64,000 nucleotides of DNA from Notamacropus eugenii (taxonomy: Eukaryota; Chordata; Mammalia; Diprotodontia; Macropodidae). Both the position numbers and the translations under genes were made by a program. Where the stretch lies: the NCBI RefSeq assembly GCF_028372415.1, contig NC_092874.1:117208244-117272243 (forward strand), read 5' to 3'. Below are positions 1-12,724 of this stretch, piece after piece. Position 1 is the first letter of the stretch. Every line of letters starts with the position of its first letter. The notes under the pieces were generated by a model. That model had not been told where the DNA came from, did not search any database, and was given only the letters and a program-made list of their open reading frames with translations.

Positions 1-578
1 ATTCCAATGATTCCTTATCTTGAGCAGCACTGGAAATCAAGGGGATGCTCATCAATTGGGGAATGACTGAATAAATTATGGTATATGAATGTAATGGAGT
101 ACTATTGTGCTATGAGAAATGATGAACAGGAACACTTCAGAGAGTCCTGGAAAGACTTATATGAACCGATGCTGAGTGAAAGGAGCAGAACCAGGAGAAC
201 TTTGTGCACAGCAACGACCACAGTGTGTGACAGTTTTTTCTGGTGGACTTGAAACTTCATTGAAAATTCACAACGGTCATTTAAGGCAAAATGCCTTCCA
301 CATCCAGAGAAAGAACTATGGAATTCAATTGCAGAATGTAGCTGATCATTTTTTTTGTATGTATTACGTTTTGGTTTGTTATGATTTCTTCCATTCATTT
401 TAATTCTTCTATGCAGCGTGACTATAGTGAAAATGTATTTAATGGGAATGTATGTGTAGAACCTATATAAAATTGTATGCCATCTCAGGGAGGGAGGTGG
501 CAGGGAGGGGGAAAAAATCTAAGTTATATGGTAGTGATTGTAGAACACTGAAAATAAATAAAATTAATTTAAAAAAAA
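1..578 (+). mobile_element. L1-type LINE, 3' untranslated end
   Basis: The sequence resembles the 3' end of a marsupial L1: a stretch around 40-120 (ATCAATTGGGGAATGACTGA and following), AGCAGAACCAGGAGAAC near 182, a late CATCTCAGGGAGGGAGG-type purine-rich block near 480-515, then AATAAATAAA and a short poly(A) ending at 578. No coding sequence survives. It is cut by the window edge. The A-tail directly abuts an L2 tail, so the L1 probably inserted into that L2. Family assignment is from memory of the consensus. Confidence 0.75.
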
Positions 579-579
579 G

Positions 580-871
580 AATGAGCTCAGATACCACATT
601 TTCTGTAGGAGGCCTTTCTAGTTCCCTTAACTGGTAATGCCTTCTCCTCTGACTTTACCTTCTATATCTCCTATAGCCTTATCATATACATGCATACATA
701 CATACATACACATTCACACACTATGCACATCTTTTCTCTCCTATTAGAATAGAAATTTTTTGAGGATGTGGACTGTTACCTTTTTCCCTTTGCATTTGTT
801 TCCCCAGCACTTAGCACAGTACCTGACACAATAAGTATTTAGCATAATTGGTCATGAATTAATTGGTATTT
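580..871 (+). mobile_element. L2 LINE 3' end (sense)
   Basis: This is the L2 3' tail: TTTCCCCAGCACTTAGCACAGTACCTGACACAATAAGTATTTAGC-type sequence at about 798-848, preceded by decayed coding-end sequence (CTGTAGGAGGCCTTTC). A short CATA repeat lies at 684-722. The copy appears truncated at its left by the L1 A-tail. Confidence 0.75.
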
Positions 872-2587
872 GTAATACCTAGTTTCCAGTATCTTTCACT
901 TTGTCCTTTTACTTTTATTTCATAGTGCTTTTTGGTGGAGTGTTTTTTGTCGTTGCTTCTGTATTTGCTTTGGGTTGTTCTGAACCAGCTATTCTCTCCT
1001 TTCAGATGACAAATACTCTTCATTTGTAGGACAGGGCTTGTGAAAATGGAGTCTGTGGCTATGGAATTAAACAAAGCTACCTGTCCATGTGGAGGTCACA
1101 CGTAATCATAGCTTTATTTACACCATACTCAGACTAAGTATGACAGCCAAAGACATGTAGTTATCATCAGTGGCAATGAAAGGGACCATGGCTCTCTGGA
1201 TCTCTCTTGTGAAGTATATTTTTTATTACCTTCTGTTAGTATTTTTGAATGCCTTCTATTGCTTGCTTGGGATATATATTAGGTGGAATACACGCTTACT
1301 GTATGTTAATCAAAGAGATACTTACTTGCCCATAAAGATGTTGTCTTTTTGGATGATCACCATTGAAATGGACAGGTGCCTGGGGTAGGTGTAATAACCA
1401 GGCACAGACTCAGAACTGGCCGTTTGTGATCAAGCACTGGCCACTTGTGACACATAGAATTTGATTTTAAATGAAAAGGAGCACTTGTGAATGGTTGTCT
1501 TGAAAGTAGCAGAGGTCTCTTTCTTATCCACTAATCTAAACTTTTGTGGAAAGTAACTGAAATAAGAAGATGGGAAAAAATGGTTAAAACAGAATGAGAA
1601 GAAATAGAATTGAAGACCAAGTTAAACAGTGATGAGAGGTGAGGGTGATTGGGAAATGAGTATAAGAGAGAGGGAGAACAAAGCACTTTATCAGAGATGA
1701 CAGCCCAGTAAGGCACCAGTTTATGGCTATGCTAAAATGACTGGTCTGATGGAAGAAATGCTTCATTAATGGTTGCTCTTTTCAGAAGAGAATTAATTAC
1801 CTAGTATTTTCAGTCTTCTCTTTTGTAAAGAGACAGTCATTCCTGGAAGCTGGACTTCAACCTTGTGACCTCAACACTTTGGCCCTTCTTGTTAGAAAAG
1901 GATTTAGTATTCTACCAGTCACTCTTGTTCCCTGAGGCAGTTCCTCATGGGGCACACTGTCCATCTTACATTTCCTGTGGAAACATGGACAATACTCAAC
2001 AGCGAAACAACAACCAAACATGAAAACAGGCCATTAGCTTGTCTTGTCCATTTCTCTACCATTGTAAGAGCATTCCCCATAGGATAATCTCAAATGCTAA
2101 ATCCATTCCTTGGATTTATCAGTCATGCAATGACTCGCATGATTGGGCTTTCACTAGTTCCCTTGAGGCACTATCCAGTTGTCTAATAGATTTTACTGAT
2201 TGGAAAATTTCTGGGTATTCCTCAGCCTTAGTTTTCTTTTATTCTCTTTCATCCACTTATTCGCATTTATCCTTTCTGAACCTTCCTTAAACAATTCCTC
2301 ATGGGTTATCATGGAAAATTTAGATTATTCTTTCCAGTGTGTTAATTCTGTGTGATCATCATAAGAGTAAAAGGATTTTAAAAGATAATTATTATCTCTA
2401 GGACTGAAAACTACAGGCTAACTAAAAATGATACCTCATTAAAAAATGAATGCGAACATTTATATATACTGGAACATATTAGGCACATTTACTCTTTAGC
2501 CATCAGCTTCATAGCTTTCTTAGAGCTACCAGAATCAATCTTTTTTCTTTTTGCCATTGACACATATTACCATGCTCCCATTCTATG

Positions 2588-2588
<1 letters not shown>
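872..2588. other. no recognisable gene or repeat
   Basis: About 1.7 kb of AT-rich sequence. Short open frames exist on both strands, none longer than about 85 codons, and none resembles a known protein. I see no repeat that I can name here. Confidence 0.5.

Positions 2589-2589
<1 letters not shown>

Positions 2590-2635
<46 letters not shown>
2590..2635. repeat. (CA)n microsatellite
   Basis: An uninterrupted CA dinucleotide array of about 22-23 units. Confidence 0.97.
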
Positions 2636-2636
<1 letters not shown>

Positions 2637-2659
2637 ACCATTCTTCTTATTCCTTTAGT

Positions 2660-2800
2660 TGTCATAGAGTTGAGAAACAATTGTAGAGATCCTCTAATTC
2701 GGCTGCCTCCTTTTACAGAAGTGAAAACTGAATCCCAGAGAGGATAAATTCATTTGCCCAAGATCACACTGGTGGTAGCCAACATTTTTCCCTTTTGTAG
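2660..2800 (-). mobile_element. MIR/MIR3 SINE fragment (antisense)
   Basis: Antisense core SINE signature: CCTTTTACAGAAGTGAAAACTGAATCCCAGAGAGG followed by CATTTGCCCAAGATCACACTGG, which is the reverse complement of the MIR central region. The copy is strongly diverged. Confidence 0.65.
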
Positions 2801-3689
2801 ACTGCAGTCTTGAGACCTTGAACTAGAAAGAGTTAAAAGAGTATGAACCCAAGTTTATACTGCCTTCTGTAACTTGAAACATGCCCACTTTCCCACTATT
2901 TATCTCTTACTCACACACAGAATAAGGTTATTTGTTGAGATAATGATTGTAGATATTCTGTCCAGAGGGATAACTTGGGGATTTTTTCACCCAGTTGCCA
3001 GATTGAGACATAGCACAGAGGACAGTCCAGGTATAGAGAGTGGACCCCGGGGAAAGAGCACCACAGTGCTGAGATCCTCAGGGTGGTGGCATGGACCAGC
3101 AGAGCCTTCAAGATCAGCTTCCAGACTGGCAGTAACTGTGAATCTGAAGCATATCTTTCTTTCCCTGTTCACCTTGTGCTACTAACAGCTCTGATTGTGA
3201 CCTGTTTTCATCACTTGCCACCGGCTAGAAGACTTAAAAAAAAAAGCCAGGTAGACTCCTGGAGCATATTATGTGTATTGGACTGTAGTCTTTATATTTT
3301 AAGGTGGTTTTTCTCTCTGTGACTGTAGGCAGAAGAATTGTGCACATCCAGTAGTCTTTTCCATACCCTTATTTGTACTTTCATGTTCTTCGGTTTGAGG
3401 CAGTAGTCCAGTTGTAGAATCTTTTATTTTTGTGACTGGCTTCATTTTACTGCTAAGTCCTTTGCTCAGAAGAAACATCCCATTGTTTTATGCCAGCTAA
3501 ATCTACCTGGCATAGTTGCAGCCATACCATGTTGTTGTTCCTGTTTCTTAAAGATCATAGGCCCTGATTTTACATTTTACTGACAATCCTGTGTGAGTCT
3601 GTTCTGTAGAATGAAAGTGAGGCCAGTTTGGAGAAGAAAGTAGAGAATAATAGCTTCCCAGGTCTCCTGTAGGAAGTAATAGGGATAGG
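2801..3689. other. no recognisable gene or repeat
   Basis: Unique sequence. Overlapping open frames of 60-103 codons at 2874-3322 lie on both strands with no protein-like pattern that I recognise, so I treat them as chance. Confidence 0.45.
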
Positions 3690-3900
3690 GACTGAACCTG
3701 TGATTTCATTTGTAGAGAAAACTCCCTCTACCAATGCAAGTTGTCATCTTCTCTGCAACTTATAGAATTCAGGAGTTGCTTAGAACACTAAGAGGTTAAG
3801 TGACTTGCCCAAGATCATACAGCTAGAGTTGCTCTGAGCTGGGATTTGAGCTTAGATCTCTAATTGGTTCTATGGCCAGGTATTTTTCTGCTACATCATA
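3690..3900 (-). mobile_element. MIR-core SINE (antisense) with extra 3' module
   Basis: AAGAGGTTAAGTGACTTGCC at about 3790 followed by CAAGATCATACAGCTAG is the antisense MIR core. The left part (CTGTGATTTCATTTGTAGAG, then CCCTCTACCAATGCAAG) recurs in related form at 45050-45140, so it is a repeat module rather than unique DNA. Confidence 0.6.
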
Positions 3901-4735
3901 CTTTTCATCTTTGTTTCCCATGCTCAGAGAGATGAAAAAACACTGATCTCTCTGCCCCATGTTAACTAGTTAAAAAGAGTAGTAAATCTATGGTAATCTA
4001 ATACCCTTCCACAACAAAATGCAGGTTGCCAACCAACTCTTCTTGGAGATACAGGCCTATGGATTGCTTATGGCAAGATTGTTCAAATTCGGTTATCATG
4101 CTACAGCCATAGATATCAAGTGGATCTCAAAATGGATGGGAAGTCAGGAGAAAAGATCACACAAGTATGGGACATTACATCAGAATGGCATGTTCAGTCA
4201 TCAGGCAGTGTGTCAAGCCAGCTGACATGAGGGAGCAGCAGTAATAAACTTGAAACAGGTATTCCCTGTTCTGGGTAGGAAGCCCCTTAAAGGCTTCCTG
4301 CTGGGACTGAAACCTTCTAAGGTTTGGCCAGGTTAGGACCTGCAGATAAGAGCAGATGAGCCACTTTAGGGAGAGAGTAAATAAGTAACTTGACTGATGT
4401 AAAGAACGACAGGTCAGAAATAAGGACAGAACTTGATGTCTTTAAAGCTTTTTCCTAAGTATATCCCTCATTTCTCTCTTTTCTAAGATATAAATGAAAC
4501 CTCCAGGATATGGTTAGCCTCTGAAATAAAAGACACTGAGATCAGAGTACATGGAGGAATTTGCCTGAGGCAGAGTTTCTTCCAAGTTTCTTAGGGCCCT
4601 GTATTTCATCTTCACTGTAACTTGAATCCTTGAAAGACCAGAACTTCACTGCTCCCTCTCTTGAGTGCTAATATAGTCAACATAGCTACTGGTAACTCTG
4701 CTTTTAGAATTTAGGCTTCCTGAAAAACATTTCAT
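3901..4735. other. no recognisable gene or repeat
   Basis: Unique AT-rich sequence with a 68-codon open frame at 4019-4225 that has no recognisable similarity. Confidence 0.45.
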
Positions 4736-4744
4736 CAGATTAAG

Positions 4745-4905
4745 CTTTAGAGTTAGAGGGGAATTTCCAGCTGCATGGAGAAGCCAGGCCCCATCATTTA
4801 ATGGATGGGAAACATAATCCAAGAGGTGGAGTAAGTTTCCCAAGGTCATAAAGTTTTTTAGTAGCAGAGGCAACACTAGAACATGTCTTCTAATTCTTTG
4901 ACTGA
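4745..4905 (-). mobile_element. MIR3 SINE (antisense)
   Basis: Reverse-complement MIR3 pattern: TTAGAGTTAGAGGGGAATTT, then ATCATTTAATGGATGGGAAAC, then AAGTTTCCCAAGGTCATAAAG. Old and diverged. Confidence 0.6.
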
Positions 4906-5035
4906 TACTCTACTTTGTCATTTATCTTAGTTATCTCAGACATCTATCTACAACCTTTCAGATGCCAAGTCTTCATTTTTTCATTCTCTCCTGAAGGGAG
5001 AGAAAGAAAAGATTATGGTAACTGCTCAAAGGTCA

Positions 5036-5200
5036 TGGGATCTTTGGATTTGGAGCTGCAAAGGACACTAAAGGTCATTTAGCTCTACCTGTTTAGGAGG
5101 TGACTAAGGCCCCATAAGTCATGGTGACTGATCTTAGACTTGAAACCAAGGCCTTTGACTACAACTCCAGGGTTCTTTCAGGTCCACCACAGCCAGCCAC
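5036..5200 (-). mobile_element. MIR3 SINE (antisense), decayed
   Basis: TTTGGAGCTGCAAAGGACACTAAAGGTCATTTAGCTC matches the antisense MIR3 start (GAGCTGGAAGGGACCTTAGAGGTCATCTAG type). The rest is weaker. Confidence 0.5.
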
Positions 5201-8200
5201 CCCTCTCAGCCTCATGGAGGCCCTTAGGATGAGATATTTAGTAGCAATCCAACAGGGGATCTAACCTGATTTACAACTTCCCCATATAAAATGCCAATGC
5301 CTCTCCCAAGTATCAAGCTAACACAGTAGCTTGATGCTCAGGAGATTGATTCATGGATTCCTTATTGCCTAGTGCTGATGAGCCTCAGCAGTGGTCACTG
5401 TGCTGTCTTTTCCCCTGCAGGCACATGCTTTCCTGGGACCCGACTCAAAGCCTTTTCAACAAGGTAGAAGTTACCAAAGTTACCTTTGTTGCATAGAGCC
5501 TTTGAGGTTTGAATCTACATTGATGGAAAGAATACGAACATTGATGAGATAATAAATCCATTGAAATATTAGTATTTACCTTAATAGTATAGGATTAGTT
5601 CACAGTCCGCTGCAAGCAAATATGGAATACACTGAGGGTTAGAGGAGAGGAGTTACTAGTGGAGGGGGACAAGAGATGTGTAAGTACACCATACATAAAC
5701 TTGGACAGGAGTCAATACATGCCTAGATTGCAGAGCCATAATATGTGCCTTCACATTGCATGTTAATTCATTATTGACAAGGTTAACTTTTTCAGGTATG
5801 TTTTTAAATTATATTTATAATAAAGCTTCTTTATCATCATCCAGTAGAATTTGTTAATTGCTTATCTATACTTATACTCAGTGATTGTCTGTCTTTAACT
5901 TTTAAAATTAGATCAGATTCAAAATTTTGAATTTGACCACCCACCATCCCCAGGAAACTTTTTCAGAAACCATTTCCTGAGAATACTTGTCTTGTAACTT
6001 TTCTCTCCACTGCTAACTGATTGATTAGAGAAAGTAATGCCGTTGAAATACATTTTTGTTCTACATAATGAATATTGCTACCCACAGGCTCATCCTTCAG
6101 AAGTCACAAGTGTGAAATGTTATAGTGCTTTACTTATTATCGTGGCAAACTGTAAGAAGTGAATGTAGAGACTGGGGGTGTTAAATGTCCTTTGAGACAT
6201 ACAACATTAGCTAGAGTCATAAAATTGGAGCACAGCATCCTGGCATGAAAAGAATTAACTAATTTTCCCCCCAAAGCAAGAAGAACAAAGAACAGTAGTT
6301 GCTGGGGCGAGTAGGACTGATATTGAAAACAAAATAAGTTAACTAATCTGATGTTCAGGTAGTAAGAAGCAGTATTTTGTGCCCAAACCAGGCACTCATG
6401 CTTTTCATAAATTGAATTTATTGATTACTTTTTCTTCCTATCTCCCTTATAATCTTCTCATTCTGTCTTCTATACTCTTCCTATTTCTTACTGTGGCTCT
6501 TTTTTTTTCTCCCCTTTTAGTAAAACATATAGTCTATAGAAGCTCTAAGAGCTTTGATGGGGTCAGGGTGGAAGGATCAGTTCTATTAGGTTTTTGGGCT
6601 AATAAATACATGTCAAGTTCATTAGAGGAAAGTTAGTAGCATCACCAAAAAACAAATAGCCCTCCCTTCCTTCCCCACCCCAAAAAGAGAAACAACGTTA
6701 CTTTCCCCTAAATGGTGATTTTGTAGCACAAAGTTGCTCTAATTTCTTTTAAATAGATTGAGACCTCCAGGCAACTGACGGTGCAGTGATTCAACCCAGC
6801 TGAGAAGGCTGTAATTCAAAAATCAGTAGAATAGATCATTATCTAGCAAAAATATTTGAGAGAAATTGTTTAGATCATTTTAATAAAGGGAAATTTTTCA
6901 ATTTTCCATCTCCAGGGGCATTGTTCTTGTCTTACAATCAGAGCTGCCAGTCTTTCCACAGAAGGGGGAAGAGAGAGAGGAGTCAGATAGGAGGGTGAGA
7001 AGGAATGGGGAAGGGGTAGGAAGCCCAAACTCCTCTTTCTGATATTGGGTGATTCCGCTGGCTTTTTGGAAAGGGAGTTTCTGGAGGCCAAAATGATGAG
7101 CACTTGCTAGGAATTTCTTTCCCCACATGACGATTAAGTGTTAGCAGTTCTCTAAATGAAGGAAGCAATTTTTTATAACTTGCAAAGCTTTTCGCTCATT
7201 CTTTGGGGAATTTCCTATGTTAATTTATGCAGTGTTAAATTTATGCAGTGTTAAAATTCAGTCCAGCAGCAGCTACTTACAAAAACTATACAGTGGTAGT
7301 ATGAAGACTCTTAAGGTAAGCTCATTGTGAAAATAGCCTTAGTCAGCCTTGAGAAATATTGAAAGCCTGAATTTTTGTGCCAGGGTTGCAGAAGGTTTTT
7401 TATTGTGTGGTTTTAATATTAATATTACAAAACATTTTACAAAGTAATTTGTCTCCTTTAATTCAACCTGACATTTTGTTGTCGGTGTCTTTGACGGTAA
7501 AGAAGACAGCTTTGTCCTGCTTCTGCCACCTTTTGGTAGCAGATGAGCCCATTTTGAGAACCTATTGATAAACTAGGCCCAAAGCTTTCCAGTAATTTTT
7601 GTTTTTAAGGAGCAAAGTTTGATACATCTTAGCTGCTGCTGTGTCTTGGGAGATTAGAATTGTAATACATGCATTAGAGTATTATGTGAGTGGAGTTAAA
7701 GAGATTATTAAAACAGTCTGTTTCCCTGTCTTTGTTTTATAGTCTTCATATGTGTTCATGTATTGCATGTGTAATGGCATAGCCTGCTTAGTAAGTACTC
7801 TGCTCCTGGTTGTCAAACCATCCAGCCTTCCTCAGCTTTCCAAGGGACTATTCCTTGCACCTGGCAGGGGAAGCAGGGAAAAAACATACCTAGATTTGGT
7901 TGATTCATTTGGGCTCCAGGGGAAGATTGGGTGGTTGAAAACAACTTCAGCCTAGTGCTTTATTTTGATTGCAGTAAAGGCAGATTCTTTTGCAGAATTT
8001 AAAAGCAGGTACCATTGCTTCATAGCTGCAGAATGTTGCCCCTGACAAAGGGAAGGTACAAATTTGCATTCTTGACCTCAACTGGTAAAGGCCATAGTAC
8101 TACAAATAACCCATATACGTTGGGACCTCATTGCAATGCTGTTGTCAGGATCCATGCCATGGGATTGTTTATAGGGAGGTAATTTCAGCTCCCTAGAAAT

Positions 8201-8735
8201 TATATGTCCTAAGAGAAGTCTTGGGATGGTTCTGCTTTGTGGTGGATTCACTTTTGTAGCCATTAATGAGGTTATTGTGTCTTTGAGTTTATATAAAGGG
8301 TACCTCCCAAAGAGATCAGAAGTTCTGTTCCTATAGGGCACACCACCTGTGATGGCCCAACATCTTGAGGAGATACCTATTCTAACATTATTATAAAATT
8401 TCCCTTTTCCATGGGACATCTACAGTCTTTCAGATTAACCTCCAGCTTGACTAAATCATCATCTCTTCTTCCCATTTTTGGATGCCTCCTTTTATATAAC
8501 CCTTACCTTTTTGGTTTTCTGTAGCCAAAGAATCTGGAAAATGTATAATCATAGAATCTTACATTAATCTGTCCTCTGTTGGTTTCCAAGTCATATGATT
8601 TAGGCGCACCTCTCTTGCTAGGAATGTTCTTTCAATTGCCTCCGCAAGATCATCTTCTTCTTCTTCCTGAGTGCTAGCTGCCAGCTTCCCTCACGAGTCA
8701 GTTCTTGTCCCATTTATTTTTGGTACTTATTCATC
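5201..8735. other. repeat-poor stretch, no gene seen
   Basis: About 3.5 kb with almost no recognisable transposon sequence, unusual for this window. It holds a perfect 16-bp tandem duplication at 7222-7253. Open frames reach 113 codons (8078-8419, minus strand) but show no domain I recognise. Low repeat content could reflect unique intronic or regulatory DNA; I cannot show function from sequence alone. Confidence 0.4.
7222..7253. repeat. 16-bp perfect tandem duplication
   Basis: AATTTATGCAGTGTTA occurs twice head to tail (7222-7237 and 7238-7253) without mismatch. This is consistent with a recent small slippage duplication. Confidence 0.9.
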
Positions 8736-8739
8736 TGTT

Positions 8740-8880
8740 GCTTTTATATATTCCACAGTATTTAGTACTTAGTAAATACTTGCTGGAGGAAGAGCCTTTG
8801 TGCTAAATGGTAGATGTACAAAGACAAATGCAAAACTGTCCCTGCCCTCAAGGAGCTTACATTCTGCTGGAGAGATACCA
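8740..8880. mobile_element. convergent L2 tail fragments
   Basis: CAGTATTTAGTACTTAGTAAATACTTG (8756-8782) resembles a sense L2 3' tip. Directly after it, GCAAAACTGTCCCTGCCCTC and AAGGAGCTTACATTCT (about 8830-8866) is the reverse complement of an L2 tail. The 154-codon open frame at 8800-9264 begins inside this repeat. Confidence 0.55.
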
Positions 8881-9905
8881 CTACCCTCTTCTGTGTGGTG
8901 TATTCTGGTCTTTATCTTCCTGGTGGTCAAGATATTTCTCCTTATATCTGTTATTTCCATAACTAAATGGGGAAGTTACTTAAGGAGTCAGTCCTGGAAT
9001 GGATATGCATCTTGGATGGAGCTCATTAAACCATTACTGAGCATCTTAGCACCCCTTCTCTTTCAATGGCAAGCTACAGTTTTTGAGAGTGATTTGTACC
9101 ACGTAACCCAGGGATCCTTGATCATCCTGCAGCCCTTGAGCTTTAAGGATCAGGATTATACAATCAGATTTAGAACTGGGAGGGACATCTTTGCTCCAGA
9201 ATGTTATGATGCTTGCCAGAACCAGAAAAGCCCTATGTCCTATCCCTTGTATATTTGGAAGTGAGCATTAAGAAAGCTGCCAACATGGCGTGAAATTGTT
9301 GCTGTTACTTTTTTTTCCCTGATGTTAAAACTTTTCCTTTTGATTTCTCTGCAGAGCATGCTTGAAAAGGGAGGATAAAGCTGACTTCCAAAGCAAGCAA
9401 AAGCCTATCAACTTTAATTCCAGCAGTGGAGCATTTTTTCCCCCAACAATACAAAACCTATTTAAAGGGCAGACCACTAAGGAGAAGAACTGGGAGAGTC
9501 AATTCAACAGCAACAAACATCACAAGTCAATCAGCAGACACTTGAAAAACCAAGACCAATATCTTATTACATCAGAAATCTGACCTGTAAAAGCTCAAGG
9601 CTGAAATCAAATGTTTTGTGGGTGGGTCAGGAGAAGAGAGGTACAAGGTGAAAGGGAGGGCAGTGTCTGAGAGAGTGGGGAAGGAGGAAGAGCCCCATGA
9701 ACCCCAGGGAACTAAATTGTCTGAGCTTCCTAGAATGCTGACTTTGTCTTTTTTCTTTTCTCCTTTGACATGAGAGAGATTTTTGTTTCTAATTTATTAT
9801 GGATCATGTAACTAAGAAAAGGAAAAAAATGTCTTTCTTTTGCTGGAATAATGTCTATGATCATAGGTGAAATATGGCCTTCTTATCAATGTAAAAGCAT
9901 CTTTT
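8881..9905. other. no recognisable gene or repeat
   Basis: Contains most of a 154-codon open frame (8800-9264, plus) with a hydrophobic run near residues 33-54, and a 73-codon frame at 9362-9583. Neither resembles a known family. The first begins in L2 sequence, which argues against a real gene. Confidence 0.4.
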
Positions 9906-9907
9906 GA

Positions 9908-9972
9908 AGTGTGTATATATGTGTGTCTGTATGTATGTATGTACATACACACACACACACACATATATATAT
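9908..9972. repeat. compound TG/TATG/CA microsatellite
   Basis: GTGTGTATATATGTGTG, then ATGT units, then a CA array and ATAT tail. It is partly palindromic because TG-type and CA-type blocks face each other. Confidence 0.9.
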
Positions 9973-10159
9973 CAGTTCCTTTACCATGAATACTGACAAC
10001 CACGCCTCACTCAGTATCAATAATAAATATATTTTATGAACAAGACTGGCATTGCAGCCTGTGGCCTGGCATCTTCTTGTTCCCAGTTAGTGGTCATACG
10101 TAGAGAATTACTGCATTGTTATTACTGTTTCCTTTACTGAAATCCTATTCTAATGCCTC

Positions 10160-10320
10160 ATCACAGTGTGGCAGTCACTATGGGTTCTTGAAGGCTGTGC
10201 CAACAGAGAACCAGCTCTGGCAGGTCCTATCGAGGTGGAGAGCGCTTCAGGTGTGTCTGCCATCTGAGGTCTAGCCTGGCCAAGTTTGCAGAGGCCTATA
10301 GCCAGATGGTTACCTACCAG
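10160..10320 (+). other. GC-richer exon-like block (speculative)
   Basis: A short stretch with more G+C and a few CpGs than its neighbours. One frame is open from after a TGA at about 10187 through ATGGTTACCTACCAG, and the block ends at CAG|GTACTG, a good 5' splice-site match. I do not recognise the encoded peptide. A second frame is also open for much of the block, which weakens the case. It could equally be unique non-coding DNA. Confidence 0.15.
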
Positions 10321-12229
10321 GTACTGCTTTTGTTTTTTTTAAAGCTACAATATCTCATGAAACCTTCTGCCTTCTAAAGGAAACTATGGTCTGCAGCATT
10401 CAAGATAATACTCACATTAATAAAGTCACTGATCTTTCAGAGTACTGAAGATATATTATTTGTTAATTTGCATTTTATGTGTTATCTTTCATCCGTAATT
10501 AATGTACTTTACAAAGCCTAATTATGAACTTTTCATGTCCCTCCGGTAAAATTCAGAAAGATCCTAAATCATCAGTGAAATTCCTATCCCCTTGGGAGAA
10601 CCCCCTCTCACCACCTCCAGCAAAAAAATGGACTTAACCTTTTGGGGCTCTTAGCAAACCTACCTTCTTTGAAAATGGTAGCAAACAACAGTTGGGGAAT
10701 AAGGTGTCTCTAATCTTGTCATAACTACTTGGGTACAATTCTGTTTTTATGACCCAGTTGTCTGGTTTCCACTCAACCAACAAGTGGTTCTCAGTTTCAG
10801 AAAGGACCATGATATTGTGCATTTACTTTTTTATTTGGAGGAAGAAGATAACCTGTTTCTGATTATGGGAAAAGTTCAAGCAGTCCATATAAATTAAACT
10901 TTCTGCGACTTATTCACTTTGATTTCCTAATTGGCTCCATTTGAACTGCATCCTACTGTACACTTGTGAACACACCTGCAGATCTGATTTGTATTCTGAG
11001 TGCTACTGGTGACTCTCCCACCATAATTATCAAGATGCTTTGTGATTACAGTTTAATTGAAGGTTAAAAAAAAAGTGGTGCTAAGGCAAGCTGTGTTCTT
11101 TTAAGTGTAAAGGAACCATTGGTAACTTGAGGAGCAGCAAATTTTGGCACCATCAGAGTGGGATCCAGGTAACTGCCTGGGAGAAATAATAGGTACACAA
11201 AAGCAAAATGTTTACACGGTGACTTGCTGTAGTGTTTACAAATCAGCTAACTCACAAATTCTCTTCTATAGTGTTTTGTTTTGTAATTGAGAGCCAAGAA
11301 CTTGGCACATCCCAGTCTGCCAGTCTTGTAGCTGGCAGAGAAATACAGCACTGGAGAAGCACACATTTAAAGCTGGTTAATTCTTTGAAAATGGAAGAGT
11401 CATCTGTCAAAGCAGCACACTCTCATTGCCAGTTTATTAATTCACCACACTGAAGAACATGACGGGTGGCAGGAGAAAGGGATGGATCCCTCCTGCCAGC
11501 ATTTTTATAGTGTAGAGTGAGACAATGCATTGTTTTTACCTTTGTGAGGCCTTTCTCAGCCTTTGTTTCAGGGCTTCTTTTAGGTTCCTTTTGGGTCTTA
11601 GGAGACTGCTTATGAACAATATAGTGGTTTATATGAGGTTCAAGGGAACCATTTTCATATACTTTCAAATCAGTTACTGTTTCTCTGGAGTGAGATAGAG
11701 GACAATAGACAACAATTTTGTCCATCGAGCCAAGAAGAATGAGTATCATCTCAAAACTGTGCAGGTATGATCACACTAGACAAGTTAGGTTTAAATTATG
11801 GAAGAGAAACTTGACTAGACTGAACCACTAGAATTCAATCTTCATCCATACCCTTTCAGCCTCCTTCCTAGATTTGGTGGAAGTCAAGTTATGCAACTCA
11901 TCTTTAAACTTTGGCAAGAGTTTCAAGTTCTTAAATGTTCAAGTTAAATGTTCAAGTTCTTACTAGACCTGGGGAAACGGTAAAATGCTCTGAAGTTCTC
12001 TAGTACCAAAGGAACCAGAATCTCTGGTCTTGGTATCTCTTGCTTTGATAATGCAGATTGAAGAATAATTTCCCCTGAGGGGGGCTTCCATTGTTAAACT
12101 ATTGAAAGTTTTGGGATTAGAGGTGTGAATAGCTAATTTCACTTTCAAATGATAACTTGCCCATTTTCCAAGCAAACAAAAGGATATGATAGCTAATGAG
12201 CTTCTATATTAGGCCCACTGGCTGGCTTA
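10321..12229. other. no recognisable gene or repeat
   Basis: About 1.9 kb of unique AT-rich sequence. The 10440-10560 and 10860-11080 parts contain several TAATTA/TTAATTG-like homeodomain core motifs. Open frames up to 108 codons have no recognisable similarity. Confidence 0.4.
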
Positions 12230-12715
12230 TCTTAGAAATACACCTTTAGAAGGAATACCTACTGAAGTACAAATACTGTCCAGAACCACCCAGTCTCTGC
12301 TTAAAGAATTCTAGAAAGCCCATTGTGTTTTCAAATTGCTCTGAGTGTTAGGGTGTTTTTTATTTGTATACTGAACCAAAAATTTGTTTCCCTGTAATTT
12401 CCACCAAATTACCCAAAGTCTGTGATCTGAATGTGAGCAAAGGACATCTAATCTCACTTCTACAAAATAATTTTTCAGATATCTTAGGACAGCTATCCAT
12501 ATCTTCCGGTTTTCTCTTTTGTGGGTTAGACATACTTAGTTCCTTCAACCAATCCTCAAATGGTATGTCTCCAGTCTCATCATCCTTGTAAAAATGTGGC
12601 TCCCAACTGTGCTGCAGATACAGAAGATAGGGTCTGACCAGAGAAGAGTTCAGCAGGACTGTCACCTCTCTTCCCTACTACTTTGTTTTTATTAGTGCAA
12701 TTTAACTAACTGTAT
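12230..12715 (-). mobile_element. L3/CR1-type LINE 3' region (antisense)
   Basis: Reads as reverse complement of an L3/CR1 3' region: CCCAGTCTCTGCTTAAAGA, TTTCCCTGTAATTTCCACC, CTTCAACCAATCCTCAAATG, and GGTCTGACCAGAGAAGAGTT with CAGCAGGACTGTCACCTC. The order of blocks is the same as in antisense CR1 copies of other amniotes. It resumes at 12970 after an L2 fragment. No intact frame remains. Confidence 0.75.
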
Positions 12716-12724
12716 GGTGACACA

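Noticed and set aside
8800..9264. 154-codon plus-strand frame with a hydrophobic segment.
   Set aside because: Starts inside an antisense L2 tail, lacks any recognisable domain, and stands alone with no splice or promoter evidence.
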